From Kuschelorhynchus macadamiae (lineage: Eukaryota; Arthropoda; Insecta; Coleoptera; Curculionidae): a stretch of 64,000 nucleotides of DNA. This document shows positions 21,782-34,731 of the stretch, piece after piece; the stretch's first letter is position 1; each line of letters starts with the position of its first letter. Under the pieces are notes generated by a model. It worked only from the letters and a program-made list of their open reading frames with translations. It did not search any database and was not told the DNA's origin. The stretch lies in assembly GCA_030620095.1 (NCBI GenBank), contig JAUTXW010000133.1, positions 1 through 64,000 on the forward strand, read 5' to 3'. The position numbers and the translations under genes are program-made.

Positions 21782-23461
21782 ATTGTATGATTAGTATGCA
21801 TCTGGGCACAAACAAATTAATCAGTAAAATTATGTGTTTTATTTAAAAAATTACAAAACTTATTCCTAGCTATTATATATTATATTTATTTTAGCACTTA
21901 ATTTTTTCTTTTAGGGTTAAACTTACATTTTACTTCTTTTAGTATCTGAGTTTTATTACCTGACTGTATTAAATATTTTAAGATTCATTACTTAACTATT
22001 GTTCTATGTTTTGTTCTGTTTGTGAGTATTAAGTGTATTTTCTTTTGTAAAATTATGCTTTTTTTGTATAATAATATATTAAATAAATACAAACATTGTG
22101 AAATTTTAAACTATAACAATAAAATATATTAACAATGACAGGCAAATAAATAGTATTTTTATCATCTACAATGATCAATTATCATCTAATAATGTACGGG
22201 AATATTGATTATAAATAGAACCCTCAATTTTTTTATGGGACACCCTGTCTATTATATGCCCATTAAATAGGCATCTTTTTGCTAATCTTAAATATGTTAG
22301 ATTTGATACCTTTACCTTTAAAGCCAATGGAGAAAAACCATGCCATAAGAGGCAAGTTATTCATATCGGTGTTATGTTTTCTCTAACATCTCTTATAATA
22401 GGTATATTGTCAATTTTCTCAGTTGTGTTTCACGATAAATGTTTCAAACCTAGTATAATTATAATTAGCAAGAAGAGACCCATTTGATGGACATATACAT
22501 AACACCCAGTATAGATAAAAAATAATGGATTAAAAATCTATAACTTCTACATTTACCAATTTTTTTTACAAAAAAGTTAAATGAACGTTTAATTTATGAT
22601 CAATCAAAATTTGTATGCAATCATGAAATGCTTACTTCATTTTGAAGTATTCAAGATTTTTGTTTAATTATATAATATGATTTGCTCTTAAATTCCAATG
22701 GGATTTGGTTATATATTCTTGGCACCATTTATTATTAGTTTATTTTGACAAATAATGACATTATGTCAAAGTCAGTTAAATAATATTTAACATATAATGT
22801 TTAAACTAGATTTTTGTCAATTAAAAAATATTTTTCTTAGTCGGACATTAAACAAGGCACTACAGGTATTATATGGGATAATGCTTTCAGTGAATGTCTA
22901 ACAAACAAACAAACAAAAGTATGCTTTATTGCCGCAGAAAAATTTTACAATTTTATGGACAAAGCAAAATATACCTAAAAATAAGACATATCAAAACATT
23001 AATCGAAAATAATTTCGACAGTTCAGTGCTTTTTTTTAAAAATGTAAATTATCAATTTACCAAATCGTAAAACACACGTTAGAATATAACATAACATTGC
23101 AAACAGTAAATGAATCATGATAACCTTATAAAAGTAAACAAACACACATGTACGAGGTGAATAATTTCGATGACATTGAAATCAAAATTGCAACTATGCG
23201 ACCTTAAACTCTATGTTATTATAGTTATACAAATAATTGTGATGTTAAACAGAAGGTATATTGAACTAGTGTAGAATGTAGTATACAAAAAGAATTAAAT
23301 TGTTTTTAATCCAATACCTAACAAAAATAATTAAGTTTTAAGTGAATGTTCGACAGTTCTTTTCCCTATATAATGATTTACAAAATTCTATGCTACGAGT
23401 TAGGACATGACTCACAAAAGATTTAAGTAAACAAGCGAAATTAGTGACAATTTAAAGAGAC

Positions 23462-26250
23462 TTACTCACTGAAAAAAAAATCATTAACGCTGTAAAATGG
23501 TCTCTCAATGAGGTATGCTTTGGTGTTTTTTCGAAATTGTGCAAGCATAGGGATAGATTTTAAATGTACTGGCAGATTGTTGTAAAGTTTTATGGCGTTG
23601 TAAATAATTGATTTTTTTATTAATTCTGTGGAAGGAATGGGAAGATAAATATCATGCCTAGAGTTTCTGGTAGGGTATACATGTTGTGGCCTTTCTGGGA
23701 GGGTGTTTATATGTTTTCTCAGCAAACATACCGTTTCCAAAATAAATAATGCAGGAAGTGTTAATATTTCATGTTTTTTGAAATAGTATTGGCAGTGAGC
23801 TCTTTTATTTAGACCAAACAAATAACGAATGGCTCTCTTTGGAAGCATAAAAATACTATGAAATTGCTCGGTGGTACCGCAGCCCCAAAAGGGAAGGCCA
23901 TAGCGGAGGTGGGATTCAAATAAAGAGAAATAAGTAAGTCTGGCAGAAGGAACGTCTAGTGCTTTTGAAACTGATCGAATGGCGAAGCAGGCGGTAGAAA
24001 GTTTTTTAGTTAAGGTGTCAATATGATTAGACCATTTTAGGTTGCTATTTATATTTAAACCCAGGAATTTAACCGACTCTACGTATTCAATATTGCTGTT
24101 ATGTACCTGAAGTGGTTGTAAAGTTCCCTTATAAGATAACGCCACCGTTTTATCGACGTTAAAACAAAGCATATTGGAATCGGACCAAGCCTTAATTATA
24201 ACCAAGTCTTTGGAGATACTAGAGTGTAAAGACGTTGTATCAAAATCACTCCATGTTATGCTTGTGTCATCAGCAAAAAGGGAGATTCTTCCATTAATTT
24301 TAAGGTTCGTGATATCATTAATGTATAACAAAAAAAGAATAGGTCCCAAGACTGAACCTTGAGGGACTCCACTTGTAATCAACTTACAATCAGAATCGGA
24401 ACCATTAGCCCTTACAAGTTGTTGCCTTTTTCCAAGATAAGATTTGAACCAATTTAAAGAAGTACCACGAATTCCATAAAAATTTAGTTTGTTTATCAGA
24501 ATTTCATGACTAACACAATCAAAGGCTTTCGCATAGTCACAAAAAACTGAGGCAGTTGGGTGGTTGTTATTGAGAGATAAGTAGACGCCTCTAAGCAACG
24601 TGAACATGGCGTCACTGGTGCACTTATTGGGTAGAAATCCGAACTGCTCCGGGGATATTATCTGATGTTTCAGGAGAAATGGCATAAGACGGTTCTTCAG
24701 TAGCCTTTCGATGATTTTTGATAGCACTGGTAGTAGTGCAATTGGGCGATAATTGCAAGAGTTAGTTTTTTCGCCGCCTTTATGAAGTGGAATAATTATA
24801 GCTGTTTTAAGGCAATCAGGGAATACACCTTTTATAAAGGACTCATTTATTAATGTTGTAAGGGGGTCTATGACTGGGAGTGGCAAGTTCAGGAATATTC
24901 TAATTGATAGGCCATCAGTGCTACACGAAGATTTACTTTTGATATTATGTATTACCTTCAATAGTTCAGTGTTGCTAACGGGACTTAAGAAAAAGCTATC
25001 AGCTAAATTTTTTGAAGGAGGGAGAAACGAAAGAGGGTCCAAACTTGGCGAGATACTAGAGGTAACATTTTTGCTTACATTAATAAAATAATCATTTAGA
25101 TCATTAGCCCCTGGCAAGATCTGAGTCACAGGGTTTGATTTGTTTCTGAGGTTATTGATGATGGACCAGGTTTCTTTTGAAACGTTGTTAGAGTTTGTTA
25201 GACGTTTTCGGTAGTGTAATTTTTTTGCTGACTTAATAAGAGTAGTGTAGATCCTCCTATAATTAGAGATAGTCGAGAATAAGAAAGGAGTCGGTGAATT
25301 TTTTTATATATGAGAGCGAGCGCATATTTTTAGCAGAAATTCGTGGTCCACGGTTTATGCCGCTTAGGTTTGATATTCTTAAGCGGGAAGGCCTTGTTAA
25401 AAGCACTTAAAGTTTTATTTAAAAAAGTTCTGAAGTTTGTGTTGACATTATCAGATTCAAAATTCCAATTGGTGTTAAAGTAAATATTATGAAATACTGA
25501 GAAATTTGCGGCCGAGAAAATTCTGCCCCGATGGCGAGATCTTGGTAAGGGCCTAATAGGTAAACTAAACCTGGAAATTACCGCCTCGTGATCGGAAAGA
25601 CCTGAGTTATAGACCTGTGATTGCACCTCTGATGGAGAAAAATCAGACGCCATGTAATCGATGATAGAAGAAGAGTTTTTTGAAATTCTAGTTGGCGAGG
25701 ATACATGCATTGAAAGACCGAAAGAGTCGAATATAGAAATTAGATATTTCTGGATGGCACAAACAGTAGCATAGTCAATATTAAAGTCCCCGCATAGAAT
25801 TTTTTTACCTTTAATCGGTAGGCTGTCTAGCAAACTTACCAGGCTATTTAAAAATGATTGTACATCAGAGTTTGGTGATCTATAAATACAAATTACATAA
25901 AGATCAAGGTTTTGATTATATACTATAAAGAATTCAAAAGAACTATCCGCTAACAAATGATCATATTTAGATACCGACATGAAATCTCCATTTAGGGATA
26001 GAATCAGTGTTCCCCCATGAGCTGAGTTTTTTCTGTCATATCTAGCTACTGTGGTATACCTCTCAATATAAAAGGGTTCGTTTAGATTCAGCCAGTGCTC
26101 AGTAATTGCAACAAGTTGGGGGAACTCCAATTCTTCCAGAAATAGGTACAACTCGTCAGTTTTATTTCTTAGAGAAGCAATATTAATTAGAACCGTATTA
26201 AGACTAGTAACAACAGGAAGTTTTGAGGAATCTAGTTCCTCAGGACACGT
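23462..26250 (-). pseudogene. LINE A ORF2 (endonuclease and reverse transcriptase), two breaks
   Basis: ORF2 nicks target DNA and reverse-transcribes the element RNA. The APE-type endonuclease occupies about 26250-25330: NIASLRNK, ITEHWLN, CGDFNIDY, the S..DYMASD block and GLSDHEAV (catalytic His block) are all present. Near 25325 the frame shifts and a TAA follows at about 25305. The RT reads from there to 23462: STDGLSIRIF, NYRPIALLPVLSKIIE, QFGFLPNKCTSD, VFCDYAKAFD, GVPQGSVLGPILF, SLFADDTSI, VKFLGLNIN and a C-terminal domain ending in YSVNDFFFSE. Catalytic Asp residues (CDYAKAFD, FADD) are intact. The clade is not resolved by eye; CR1- or Jockey-group is most likely. Confidence 0.88.
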
Positions 26251-26258
26251 CGTGTTTT

Positions 26259-27912
26259 CTAAAAATTTTTTTTGGGAGAATTGCTGGTAAAATAGTTTTT
26301 ATGGCATTCTCTGGTCCTCTGAAGATGAATCGATCTCTCCGAAGATATGTAGGATCCATAGGCTGCAAGATCCGCTTCCACTTCTGCTGCGTTAAATCCG
26401 TAAGCAGCATGAAAATCGAAATATATCTTATGTAGGGTTCTATAATCTATAGGAATGCCTTCAGAAGCCAAAAACAGCCTGGTGCTTGTATTTGTAAACC
26501 CTTCAAAGTGAATTGGCGCAGGTTGGTCGTGCAGGAAGGCGAGATATAACTTGAAGGCCTTTAAAATGGCTGGTTCTCTTAGTCTAGACATGAGGAACCG
26601 GTTATCAGAACTTTTTCGGTTCGCGTAAGCTTCACTGTTGGGGGAGACATTGGATCAAAAATAGGTTCTTGGTCAGTAGGAGCTTTCTTGGAAAGACTGT
26701 AGCAGTTGTCGCTCAACAAGACATTTGCTTTGCAGGCAGCAATGGCCTCTTTGTCAGAAGATATTATAGTGCCCTTTTGAGAAATTGGAGAGGAGACAAC
26801 CAGTGAACTGACGGAGCTCGAGTTGGTGGGCAGTTTTTTCGGTGTGGAGGGAGGTGGGAGGTTCGGTGTAGATTTTTCTGTAAGTTCGGATACAGCTGAC
26901 CGTTTTATTACTACGCCATGTGGCCACAGATTGCTGTCTAAAAGCTTTTCAGCTGACTTTTTTGACTGAGTTCCAATTTTAAAATCAATATTTGAGATAT
27001 GATTGATTAGGTGGTAGCATCGAATAAACTCTGTAGTCCCAAGCTTTTCCTTAACGTAGTGAACTATGTTGTTAGGCGTAAACCCTGCAGGAAGATTTCT
27101 TACGACTACATAGTGCCACCGTTGTTTATGATTACAAGCCAGCTTGCTGGAGCCTTCAGTAGTACTGGGAATATCCGTAGGTGTTACCTCAGTTTGTGTA
27201 GAGGCGGTGGAGCAGGTAGTTTCCATAGTTGGTGTAGGCAAGGGTATGGTGGTAGGGTATGTATTTTTGATATGCTTATACTTATGTTGGCTTTCATATT
27301 TGGAGTATAACTCCTTTACCAGTCAGTTACACAAGTTAGGTTGCTCTTAATGTTAGCAATACCTGCTTTTAATTCAATTGAAGAGGAGTCCTGTACTTGG
27401 ATTTTTATCACTTCTTCGGCATTGTTGAAGAGGATTTGGGAAATATTGAAAATATTCTGTTCCATATCCCTTAGAGACTTTAATAACATATCTGGTTTGT
27501 AAGCGGAAAACTCCCTCGAGAGATTATGGATATCGTCAATTTTTTTCTCCATGAGATCCCACCTGGATTCACTCTTCACTAAAATGTCATACATTTCAGA
27601 AATTGTCGGTACACTACTTGACAATTGAGATACACGGTTTGCGACTGAAACAAAAAGTTCATGTGGAATCAAATTTTGAGATACCTTTTTGATTTTATCG
27701 TTGAGATATTTCAAACTAGGGGAGTCGCACAGGGCGCAGAAAAATCGGAGGTGGGTTGATTTTTGTAATATCAAGATTTTTGTGGTAGCCTTATCAAGGC
27801 CCGTGCAATTCATGCAAAAAGATCGTTTACACTCGCCACTACAACGAAGTTTATTGTATTTGTCTTTCTCTGAAAACTCTTTACGGCAATTGTCACACTT
27901 GTATTCAGCCAT
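26259..27912 (-). pseudogene. LINE A ORF1 (PHD-finger RNA-binding protein), frameshifted
   Basis: LINE ORF1 proteins coat the element RNA. The start is chosen at MAEYKCDNC (27912); the upstream in-frame Met at 28020 lies in the leader. Residues about 5-60 give a Cys-rich PHD-like finger (CDNC, CSGECKRSFCMNC, FFCALC). A helical stretch follows. A frameshift near 27310 leads into HKQRWHYVVVRNLPAGFTPN, an RRM-like segment, and SNLWPHGVVIKR, then a Ser/Pro/Thr-rich linker. A second frameshift near 26590 leads into a further conserved-looking segment (TRLFLASEGIP, DYRTLHKIYFDF) that ends at 26259. Three frames in total, so it cannot be made as one protein here. Confidence 0.75.
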
Positions 27913-28069
27913 ATTTAGAAAATGAAAAATTCGAAACAAAAATACACAGCGAAAACAAAACAGAACAAACACACGTACTGCGAAGCAGCTCGACTGCGAG
28001 GAACGCAAAACAAAGCACACCCGAACGGTACCGCAGTCGAACTATCCTTCTTGAAACACTGTCTCAACC

Positions 28070-29640
28070 TTAAGTATTATTAATCTTATAATATGATACC
28101 TTAATGTACAGCTGATTTAATTGTGATATGACAGAATCTATGTATAAAGCTATTGTAGGATACCTTTTTTACTGGTTTGGAACTATTTATTTAAAATTAA
28201 CATTTACTTGAATAAAGACTATACCATAATTTTTTCAACAATACGCAGTCTTATAAGTTTGACAGCCAGTTCCCAACATATGGTAAAATCAACGATAAGA
28301 TCTAATATTTTTAGGAAATTTTATAAGATTAAGCTATAAAAGTTTGTATTTTAATAAGTTAATTGATAGGATAATTTACAAGATCTAAACTACTTTATAC
28401 CAGTTAATAAACTTAAGAACCTGAAAGCATGAAATTAATTGAAGGTATCTTCGAAAGGCTTTTGTTCTTTATAATTATATCATCTACCTAACTTTTTCTT
28501 AAACCATACTTAGATTTTAAAAAAATTAAAGGTGAGATGTGCAATATCTTGCATACTTACTAAATTAACTTATTACTCAATTGTGTATACCAACTGAAGA
28601 AAATATATAAATAGGCCACAGTTAATATTTTTAAAATATGGGAAAAAAATCTTCAAATTTCTAATCCACTTTAGCTATATATCTTTAATCAATATACAAA
28701 ATATGTGATACACTTTACAGTAACAAAAAAAATTATTAAAGATAAAATTAATAATAAAGTTGACCCTACATTTATCATATATGCATCTTTTTTAGTTCTT
28801 AAACTACACGCTTTCTCAGCAACAGTAATTGTAAGTACTCAAGTATCACTATAATATACACGTCACTACTATCTGCAATGCACATATGAGCAGAACTAAC
28901 TTCCTAAGCCTTGTCTACGATACCTATATCAAACATCAAGAAGACTTGGTCCTAAAACAAATTATAATTAATAAAGTACCTGCACGAATAACAAGCTTAG
29001 GGAAAATCATTAACAATCTTATAAAATACTAATCAATATGTGTCTGATAAAAACTAATTTTTAGATAGGTATTTGCTTGGGATCAGGATACAAAATTAAA
29101 AAACTTAAAAAAAAAGTTGAAATTATGTGTCTCAAAAAGCTCACAAAACATATTAGTTAAAAGATACATGTTCAAGCATCAAGGCTTTTGTGGATTTTTA
29201 TATGGTCTTTAGTAGACAACTTTGTTTTATTTTTAGGTAGGGAACAATATCCACATTAATAACAGATGGGGACTCAATCCTATATACTAACAAATAAGAT
29301 TATCTGAGTGTAAGAGTCCAAAAACTGAAATGGTTGCAACTTTATACCATATTCACACTATTCTAAAATAAACATACTCACTTTATATGTAGAAGCCTTG
29401 TTTATGTATAGACAAGGGTAGAAGGTTTAAAATCATCTCAATGCAAACATGCAATAACCTCTTCCTGGGCTTTCCAACAATAATTTTTTTTTCAATATTC
29501 AATCTCCATTATTCCATTAATTAGATATTATCCTGTGATAAACAAATGCTTTATAATAAACCAAAAAAAAAACAGTCAATATACGGTTAACAACAAATAT
29601 ATTTATTTTTATCAATAAAACTTGACAACACAGCAGGCCT
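28070..29640. other. Non-coding stretch
   Basis: AT-rich, with no open frame of interest and no repeat I recognise. Confidence 0.5.
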
Positions 29641-29689
29641 ATTTAAAGAATTTTTAGCCAGTAGCGTAGCTCGCCAATTCGCTATTTAA

Positions 29690-29810
29690 AGTGTCGGGCT
29701 AGCGGCGCATTCCACACATTCCAATCTGTCGGAATTTCGACGGTTTGGGCCAGTGAAGTTTTGGTCCACTAACTGTTTGGGCCGGTACAGAATTGAATAT
29801 ATTTTATCTG
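29690..29810 (-). repeat. CACTGGCCCAAAC repeat, right inverted copy
   Basis: GTCGGAATTTCGACGGTTTG, GGCCAGTGAAG and CTGTTTGGGCCGG are the reverse complement of strings at 17845-17960. The pair brackets about 12 kb. Confidence 0.6.
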
Positions 29811-30157
29811 GGTGAGAAAGTATACAAGCTTCATTAAAATAACAAAATTATTCATAATTTAAATTGGGAAAAGTAAACCCTTGATTTTTGTACACCATGT
29901 ATAATATGGAATGACAGGAGGCCATAATGCTAATATATGACAGCTTTTTAAACTAGCAATTTATTGTTCAATAGGCTATGTTGATTATTTTAGGTGTCTT
30001 TCATTCTGTCATATTTTGAAAATAATAATAATTATTATTATTATCTCGGATTTCATAAGTGCTTTCGAGGTTCTAACGGATAATTCAAATAATAAAATGC
30101 GGGGTACATAATTTTAAAAAATTTAAATATCGCAATAATTTGTTCTCCAGAATTTTT

Positions 30158-31050
30158 TTATATGAGGAGGGGGATAGAATATTTTTTTACGACGTACCTT
30201 TTGTATACTAAATCAATTCTCCTATCCTTCATAGCAGCAAATTTATTTATAACATCCTCATAAAATGGATGAGTTGCCCTAATCTCCTCCAGAAATTCCT
30301 TTTGAATTGAAATATTGCCAAGAGAAGTAAGTCTTTCGTGAGATATTGTATTTCTTAAATAAGTTTGTACAAATTTGAAACAAGAAAAACTTCTTTTCAC
30401 TGAAGCACTTGTCGACGGTATTGTCAAAACAAGGGAAAACAATTTATATGTTTCGGTAAAAATATATGTATTATTACTAATTTTTTTCACTTGCTCTTGC
30501 AGCGATATATTCCAATTACTCTCATTGGCAAAAATAAGACCAAGCTCATTTTTAAGTCGTTGACCTTTTGAAAATATTTCCCCATATAACTGTAACAAAT
30601 TTTCAAACGGACCAGTCGGAAAATTTAAACTATATTCGGAAAATTTAGTAGTAGTAGTAGTAGAAAAGTTTTTCACAGTCTTGAAATCTTAGTGTTATTT
30701 CCATTAAAATATGGTCCAATATTTCATAAAAAAGGGTTCTATACTTAGCCCTAATTTCTTCAGGTGAAAGCTTAGCAAGCTCACGTTTGTAATGATTTAT
30801 TTCTGTAATAGAATTTGCTTTATCAAACATGGTAAAATGTTCATTTCTTTTTTTACAGAGCACTCCACGACAGTGTTTTATATTGGACATGCAAAAATGA
30901 ATGTCAAGCGATTTTTTTTGAAGAACGTCAAATAGTATGTCCGTGATTGAGAAAATGTCATTAAACACTAATGCCAGAAATGTGAATTCAAAATCGTTCA
31001 TCTCACCTAAAAATCTTTCGCAAGGCGGATTGATTTTTCATCAGATTTGT
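30158..31050 (-). pseudogene. hAT transposase remnant (ZMYM1-like), second locus
   Basis: From about 31020: RFLGEMNDFEFTFLALVFN, ITDILFDVLQKKSLDIHFC, then after a trinucleotide (TAG/CTA) expansion near 30655 the C-terminal part, with LTIPSTSASVKRSF, YLRNTISHERLTSL and DRRIDLVYKRY. The STSASV.RSFS and YLRNT..ERL motifs define the hAT C-terminal dimerisation region. The N-terminal half, with the first catalytic residues, is missing. Not the same subfamily as the relic at 4780-6597. Confidence 0.82.
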
Positions 31051-31312
31051 AATAAATTCAAAAACGTCTTTTAATTTATTCTAGTTTTGAACAATCACAT
31101 TTACTAACTTCAAATTTGAAGTTGTAACAACGCCATAAATAAATATAACACAAAACGGTCAAGTTAACTGCAAAGGAACTCACCAGTTGCAGCAAAATCC
31201 GCGAAAATAAAAGTAAACCTCCGCAAACTGAACGACACGTGGGTGTGGTTTACTACGCCTGCAATTCACCGAGAGCCTTGTATGGCACTGGGCTCGACGT
31301 CATCGGATACGC

Positions 31313-31326
31313 GTTGTCATGGCAAC
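31313..31326. promoter_or_regulatory. RFX X-box-like palindrome
   Basis: GTTGTCATGGCAAC differs by one base from the perfect palindromic X-box GTTGCCATGGCAAC bound by RFX-family factors. It lies in a GC-richer island (about 31200-31400). A short open start, ATGCCGCCAAAGGTCAA followed by GTAAAA, is about 110 bases downstream at 31434. No further exon was found, so the gene, if any, is unproven. Confidence 0.35.
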
Positions 31327-31449
31327 ATAGTAGGAAAATCGAAAACTAAACATAGCACCTCCAGCAAAGTCAAAGCGGTTTGCGCCACTGTTATAGTTGT
31401 TACAATAAAGTTCGATTGGAAGTTTTAAAAAGACATGCCGCCAAAGGTC

Positions 31450-32620
31450 AAGTAAAATATTTATTCGAGATGTACAGTTTCTTTTTTACCAATTAGGTGA
31501 ATAAATGAATGTAAAAACTTAAATTGTAAGAGATATATAATAAATATAGTTAGATGTTTGCTTCTTTATTTTTCCTGGTGAAGTAGCACTTCACCTACTT
31601 CACCTGAATAGCCCCCACTGTCCTAATGCTGAAAAAGGCACCCGCGTATACATTGCAAGCACACGTACTCTTTTTCAACTTAATATGAATTTGGGTGAAT
31701 TTCCCAAAAATTATAAAAAATTTCCATCGCACTTATATTAATATCTAACTTAGTATGCAATATTCGGTCTATTTCCATAAAAATTAAACTGTGCGATTTG
31801 CAGTATTTAGACATAATTTTGGGAAATCGCCACATTTATTCGCCTCCAAATCACTGTCAATACGTGTACATACCGACTGTCACTGAATTTCAACCGATAT
31901 TCTCAAATATTCCGTTATTATTTATTTCTGCTTGCTATTGTGAATATACCGTTTTCTGCGTCTACAGACTCTGTAATGGAGAAGTTCCGGGAAGGGTGAC
32001 GTCCAGAGACAGCACTTGGGCTCCCTTCCTTCTTAGGAATAACACTCATTAAGAGGACGTTGGAGTGAAAATTCTAGTTTCTGCTGCTGCAGACAAACCA
32101 AATGATATCAGTGTGACAAGTTATGTGGGTTACCGACAAAAACCTCATTAGTCCAGCGAACGAACTAGATATGTTCAGTTAAATACAAAATATTGTGGCT
32201 GACCTTGAAAAAAGGGTCGCTTAGTAAAATAACCTCGCTTTTTGAAAAAAAAAAGCTAAATAAATTTCTTTTAAAAAAGTACTAAGAAAATGATTGACAA
32301 ATACAAGAAATATTTTGATTACTTAAATGAAATTAATGTTAGTATCAATCAAAGTTCTAGAAGCAGCAAATAGATCTTATCTACCTGAATTAAATAATTT
32401 GAAATGTACGCAAACTCATTATAGGGTTTAATGAAGCTGCTAGTGTTGAGAAGGGAATTGTTGTGCAGGACTCTACCGCAAATTGTTCAGACAATATTTC
32501 TAAGATAAGTAAAAGTAAAGTATTATTCTTAACTGATAGTTTTGGAAAAAAAATTCTGATGCGTTATTGAACAGTTTGTAAACCTGGAGCATTTTTTAAC
32601 AATGTAATTATTAATACAGA
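31450..32620. other. Non-coding stretch
   Basis: No recognisable coding region. The frame at 31798-32052 shows no domain. Near 32515-32560, VLFLTDSFGKK could be a scrap of a LINE ORF1 preceding the endonuclease remnant. Confidence 0.4.
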
Positions 32621-32629
32621 TACTTATAT

Positions 32630-32870
32630 TATTGATTTCACAATGTATTGAAAATATCTCGTCATATGTAACTCCACAACACGAAAATATCTTATTTCTG
32701 GGAGATGTAAACATAGATCACCTCTATAATTGTTTTTCTGAATGTATGACGTCATATGACTTCATTCAGATTATAAACGAACCTATCCGCATAACTCCAA
32801 CAACTTCAAGGATAATTGACGTCATTTATACTAATAATATGGAATACATTCATTGCTTTTTTTACTAATT
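32630..32870 (+). pseudogene. LINE endonuclease fragment
   Basis: ILFLGDVNIDHL matches the G-D-F-N block of APE-type LINE endonucleases (Phe to Val here). It is followed by INEPIRITPTTSRIIDVIYT, the typical T-R-x-T-x-x-x-x-IDxI block. About 75 residues remain and the copy stops after NNMEY. Confidence 0.75.
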
Positions 32871-33387
32871 GTTTTATAGTGACTTCCCACAAACAAAAAA
32901 TGTTAGTTATTTAAAGATATAAAGACGTTTTTTTTTGCTTAACTTAAACTCATTGGAACTTTTTTAATATTTTCAATAAATATTTTTTTGTCTGCATATT
33001 TTCTGAAGCCCACCATTCGTATGTTAGACTTTACTTCTTCCTTACAACAGTGTGGCTAAATATTAAGGCCAGGGTCCGAGAGTCTGAAGTTGCAGTTTGT
33101 TTTAGTGACTTAATACTCAATACTCATTTATTCGTAATAATACAAAGAATTGGTTTCACGCGTCAAAAATAATAAATGAATGCAATAATACGAAAACATA
33201 CATTAGTATATAAAAAGACCCAAACAAACATTTTATTATTAACACAAAACAAATAATCATACTAATAACAAATTATACCTACATACTGTACTATTACAAA
33301 ATATTCAGTAAATTGAAAAAACAAAAACACTACAATCCAATATACATACAAATTTTTTTTAAAACTACAAAAATCTTAAACTACACA

Positions 33388-33673
33388 TTATACACAGCCA
33401 ATGTCATTAAAATTATTACTGAGGTCTTCCTCAAAGGAGGAGAAAGACTTGGACAAAAGATAGTTCTTGATCTTGTTTTTAAATTTAACACTGTCATTGT
33501 GCACCCCGTTGGGCAGCACATTGAAGAACCGTATGCCCATGTATCTGGCACCATCCCTAGTCTTTGAAAGACAAGGGAAATCAGGGACAATCTTTCGTCT
33601 GTTCCTGGTAAAATGGTTATGATAATCATGTGTATGAAGAGAATGCAGGTTCTCCCTGACATAACAAACACAA

Positions 33674-33753
<80 letters not shown>

Positions 33754-33906
33754 TGGTAAGGTAAGAATCTTTTTTAAGTTAATAAAATATGCTCGGCAGC
33801 AATCAGGGCAACTGATGCCTGTAAGCACACATAGACACCTATGCTGTATGCCAAAAATTTTTTTAGAGTGAGCTGAGTGCCCCCTTGCAAGCAATGCATA
33901 TGTCAT
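33388..33906 (-). pseudogene. LINE ORF2 C-terminal fragment, split by (AT)n
   Basis: The minus strand reads ALLARGHSAHSKKIFGIQHR, ILTLPCLYI, then a Tyr-Ile run from the (AT)n at 33679-33749, then CYVRENLHSLHTHDYHNHFT, GIRFFNVLPNGVH and KIKNYLLSKSF. This is the post-RT domain of a CR1/Jockey-type LINE, close in pattern to the C-terminus of LINE B. The RT itself is missing. Confidence 0.78.
33679..33749. repeat. (AT)n microsatellite inside LINE coding remnant
   Basis: 71 bases of alternation placed between LPCLYI and CYVRENL of the LINE C-terminal fragment. Confidence 0.95.
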
Positions 33907-33989
33907 GTTTGATGTAAGGTAATTAAGTTTAACACAATAAATTGGTTTTTTTGGTCATTAACCAAACATATTTTTGTTAGAATACTAAA

Positions 33990-34580
33990 AATGAACTACG
34001 AAAGAGAACAAAAAGGCTCGAAAGGAAGAGAAAATTATGTCTTACGATGCATGAACAACAAAATGATTATGACAACAGTTTGGTGTCAAAAACACTTTGA
34101 ATTTTTGGATTATAATTAGTCCGACCAATATTTTAGTGAAGATGAAGAGATATACCGATTATTCAAAATCAACAACAGTTTTGAATTCCATGTTTCACTG
34201 TTAAAGAGAGTTCTAAATGGAAAAAATATATTTTGCAGAAAGGCACCTAGAGGAGAAACAAGGCATAAGAAAAAATCCTCAGAAATTTGGCAGTTTTTTT
34301 CTATAGATGCTACGTTACAAAAAATAGTAGATTACACTAATGAGTTTATACTATCACAACAATATAATATTCAGAAACATAGAAGCTATAAACTGACTAG
34401 TATAAATTCCAAGGCATTTTTAGAGATTCTTTATATATTTGACACATATAAAAGACACCATTAAAAAGACCTGTTCAGAACCAATGGTACGTCTATTCCA
34501 CAATCTCCACCTGCAATATCACTCAATAAATTGTAAAATGCTGCAAGATTCCTACAAAATGTCATAAGAAAATTAATCAG
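33990..34580 (+). pseudogene. piggyBac-like transposase remnant
   Basis: From about 34145 the plus strand reads DEEIYRLFKINN ... EIWQFFSIDATLQKIVDYTN, then KHRSYKLTSINSKAFLEILY, a stop, then KDLFRTNGTSIP. The order E-W-x-x-FF, IV..TN, K-LTS and a 'DLWSTDGT'-like block is that of the N-terminal half of piggyBac (PGBD) transposases. The catalytic Asp region is absent. The upstream 33990-34135 frame is unassigned. Confidence 0.65.
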
Positions 34581-34609
34581 TTGCTCTTCAACAAATTATA
34601 ACCTATTTT

Positions 34610-34615
34610 TTTATT
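34610..34615 (-). terminator. Probable polyadenylation signal of the NUDCD3-like gene
   Basis: AATAAA on the minus strand, about 117 bases after the TAG stop. It is the closest canonical hexamer I found. Confidence 0.5.
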
Positions 34616-34731
34616 TATGTACAAGGATACATATATAAATGTAATAAAAAAGATCAAAATACAACAGTTAAAAAAATAAATAGTCTGAATTCTCTAATAC
34701 AAAGAAAACACTTTCCACAACATGTGCCTTC

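Larger units (their letters stand above)
22900..28060 (-). mobile_element. LINE family A, nearly full length
   Basis: On the minus strand: a GC-richer 5' leader (about 28060-27913), ORF1 with a PHD-like finger, ORF2 with endonuclease and reverse transcriptase, a 3' UTR and a (TTTG)n-type tail ending near 22900. CR1/Jockey-type domain order. It carries a few frameshifts and stops but all catalytic motifs are visible. A second, short 3'-end copy of the same family lies at 55905-56085. Confidence 0.85.

Noticed and set aside
22234..22520. MITE bounded by ACACCCTGTCTATT and ACACCCAGTATAGAT
   Set aside because: Both ends point the same way, so they do not bracket one element; left as isolated decayed termini.
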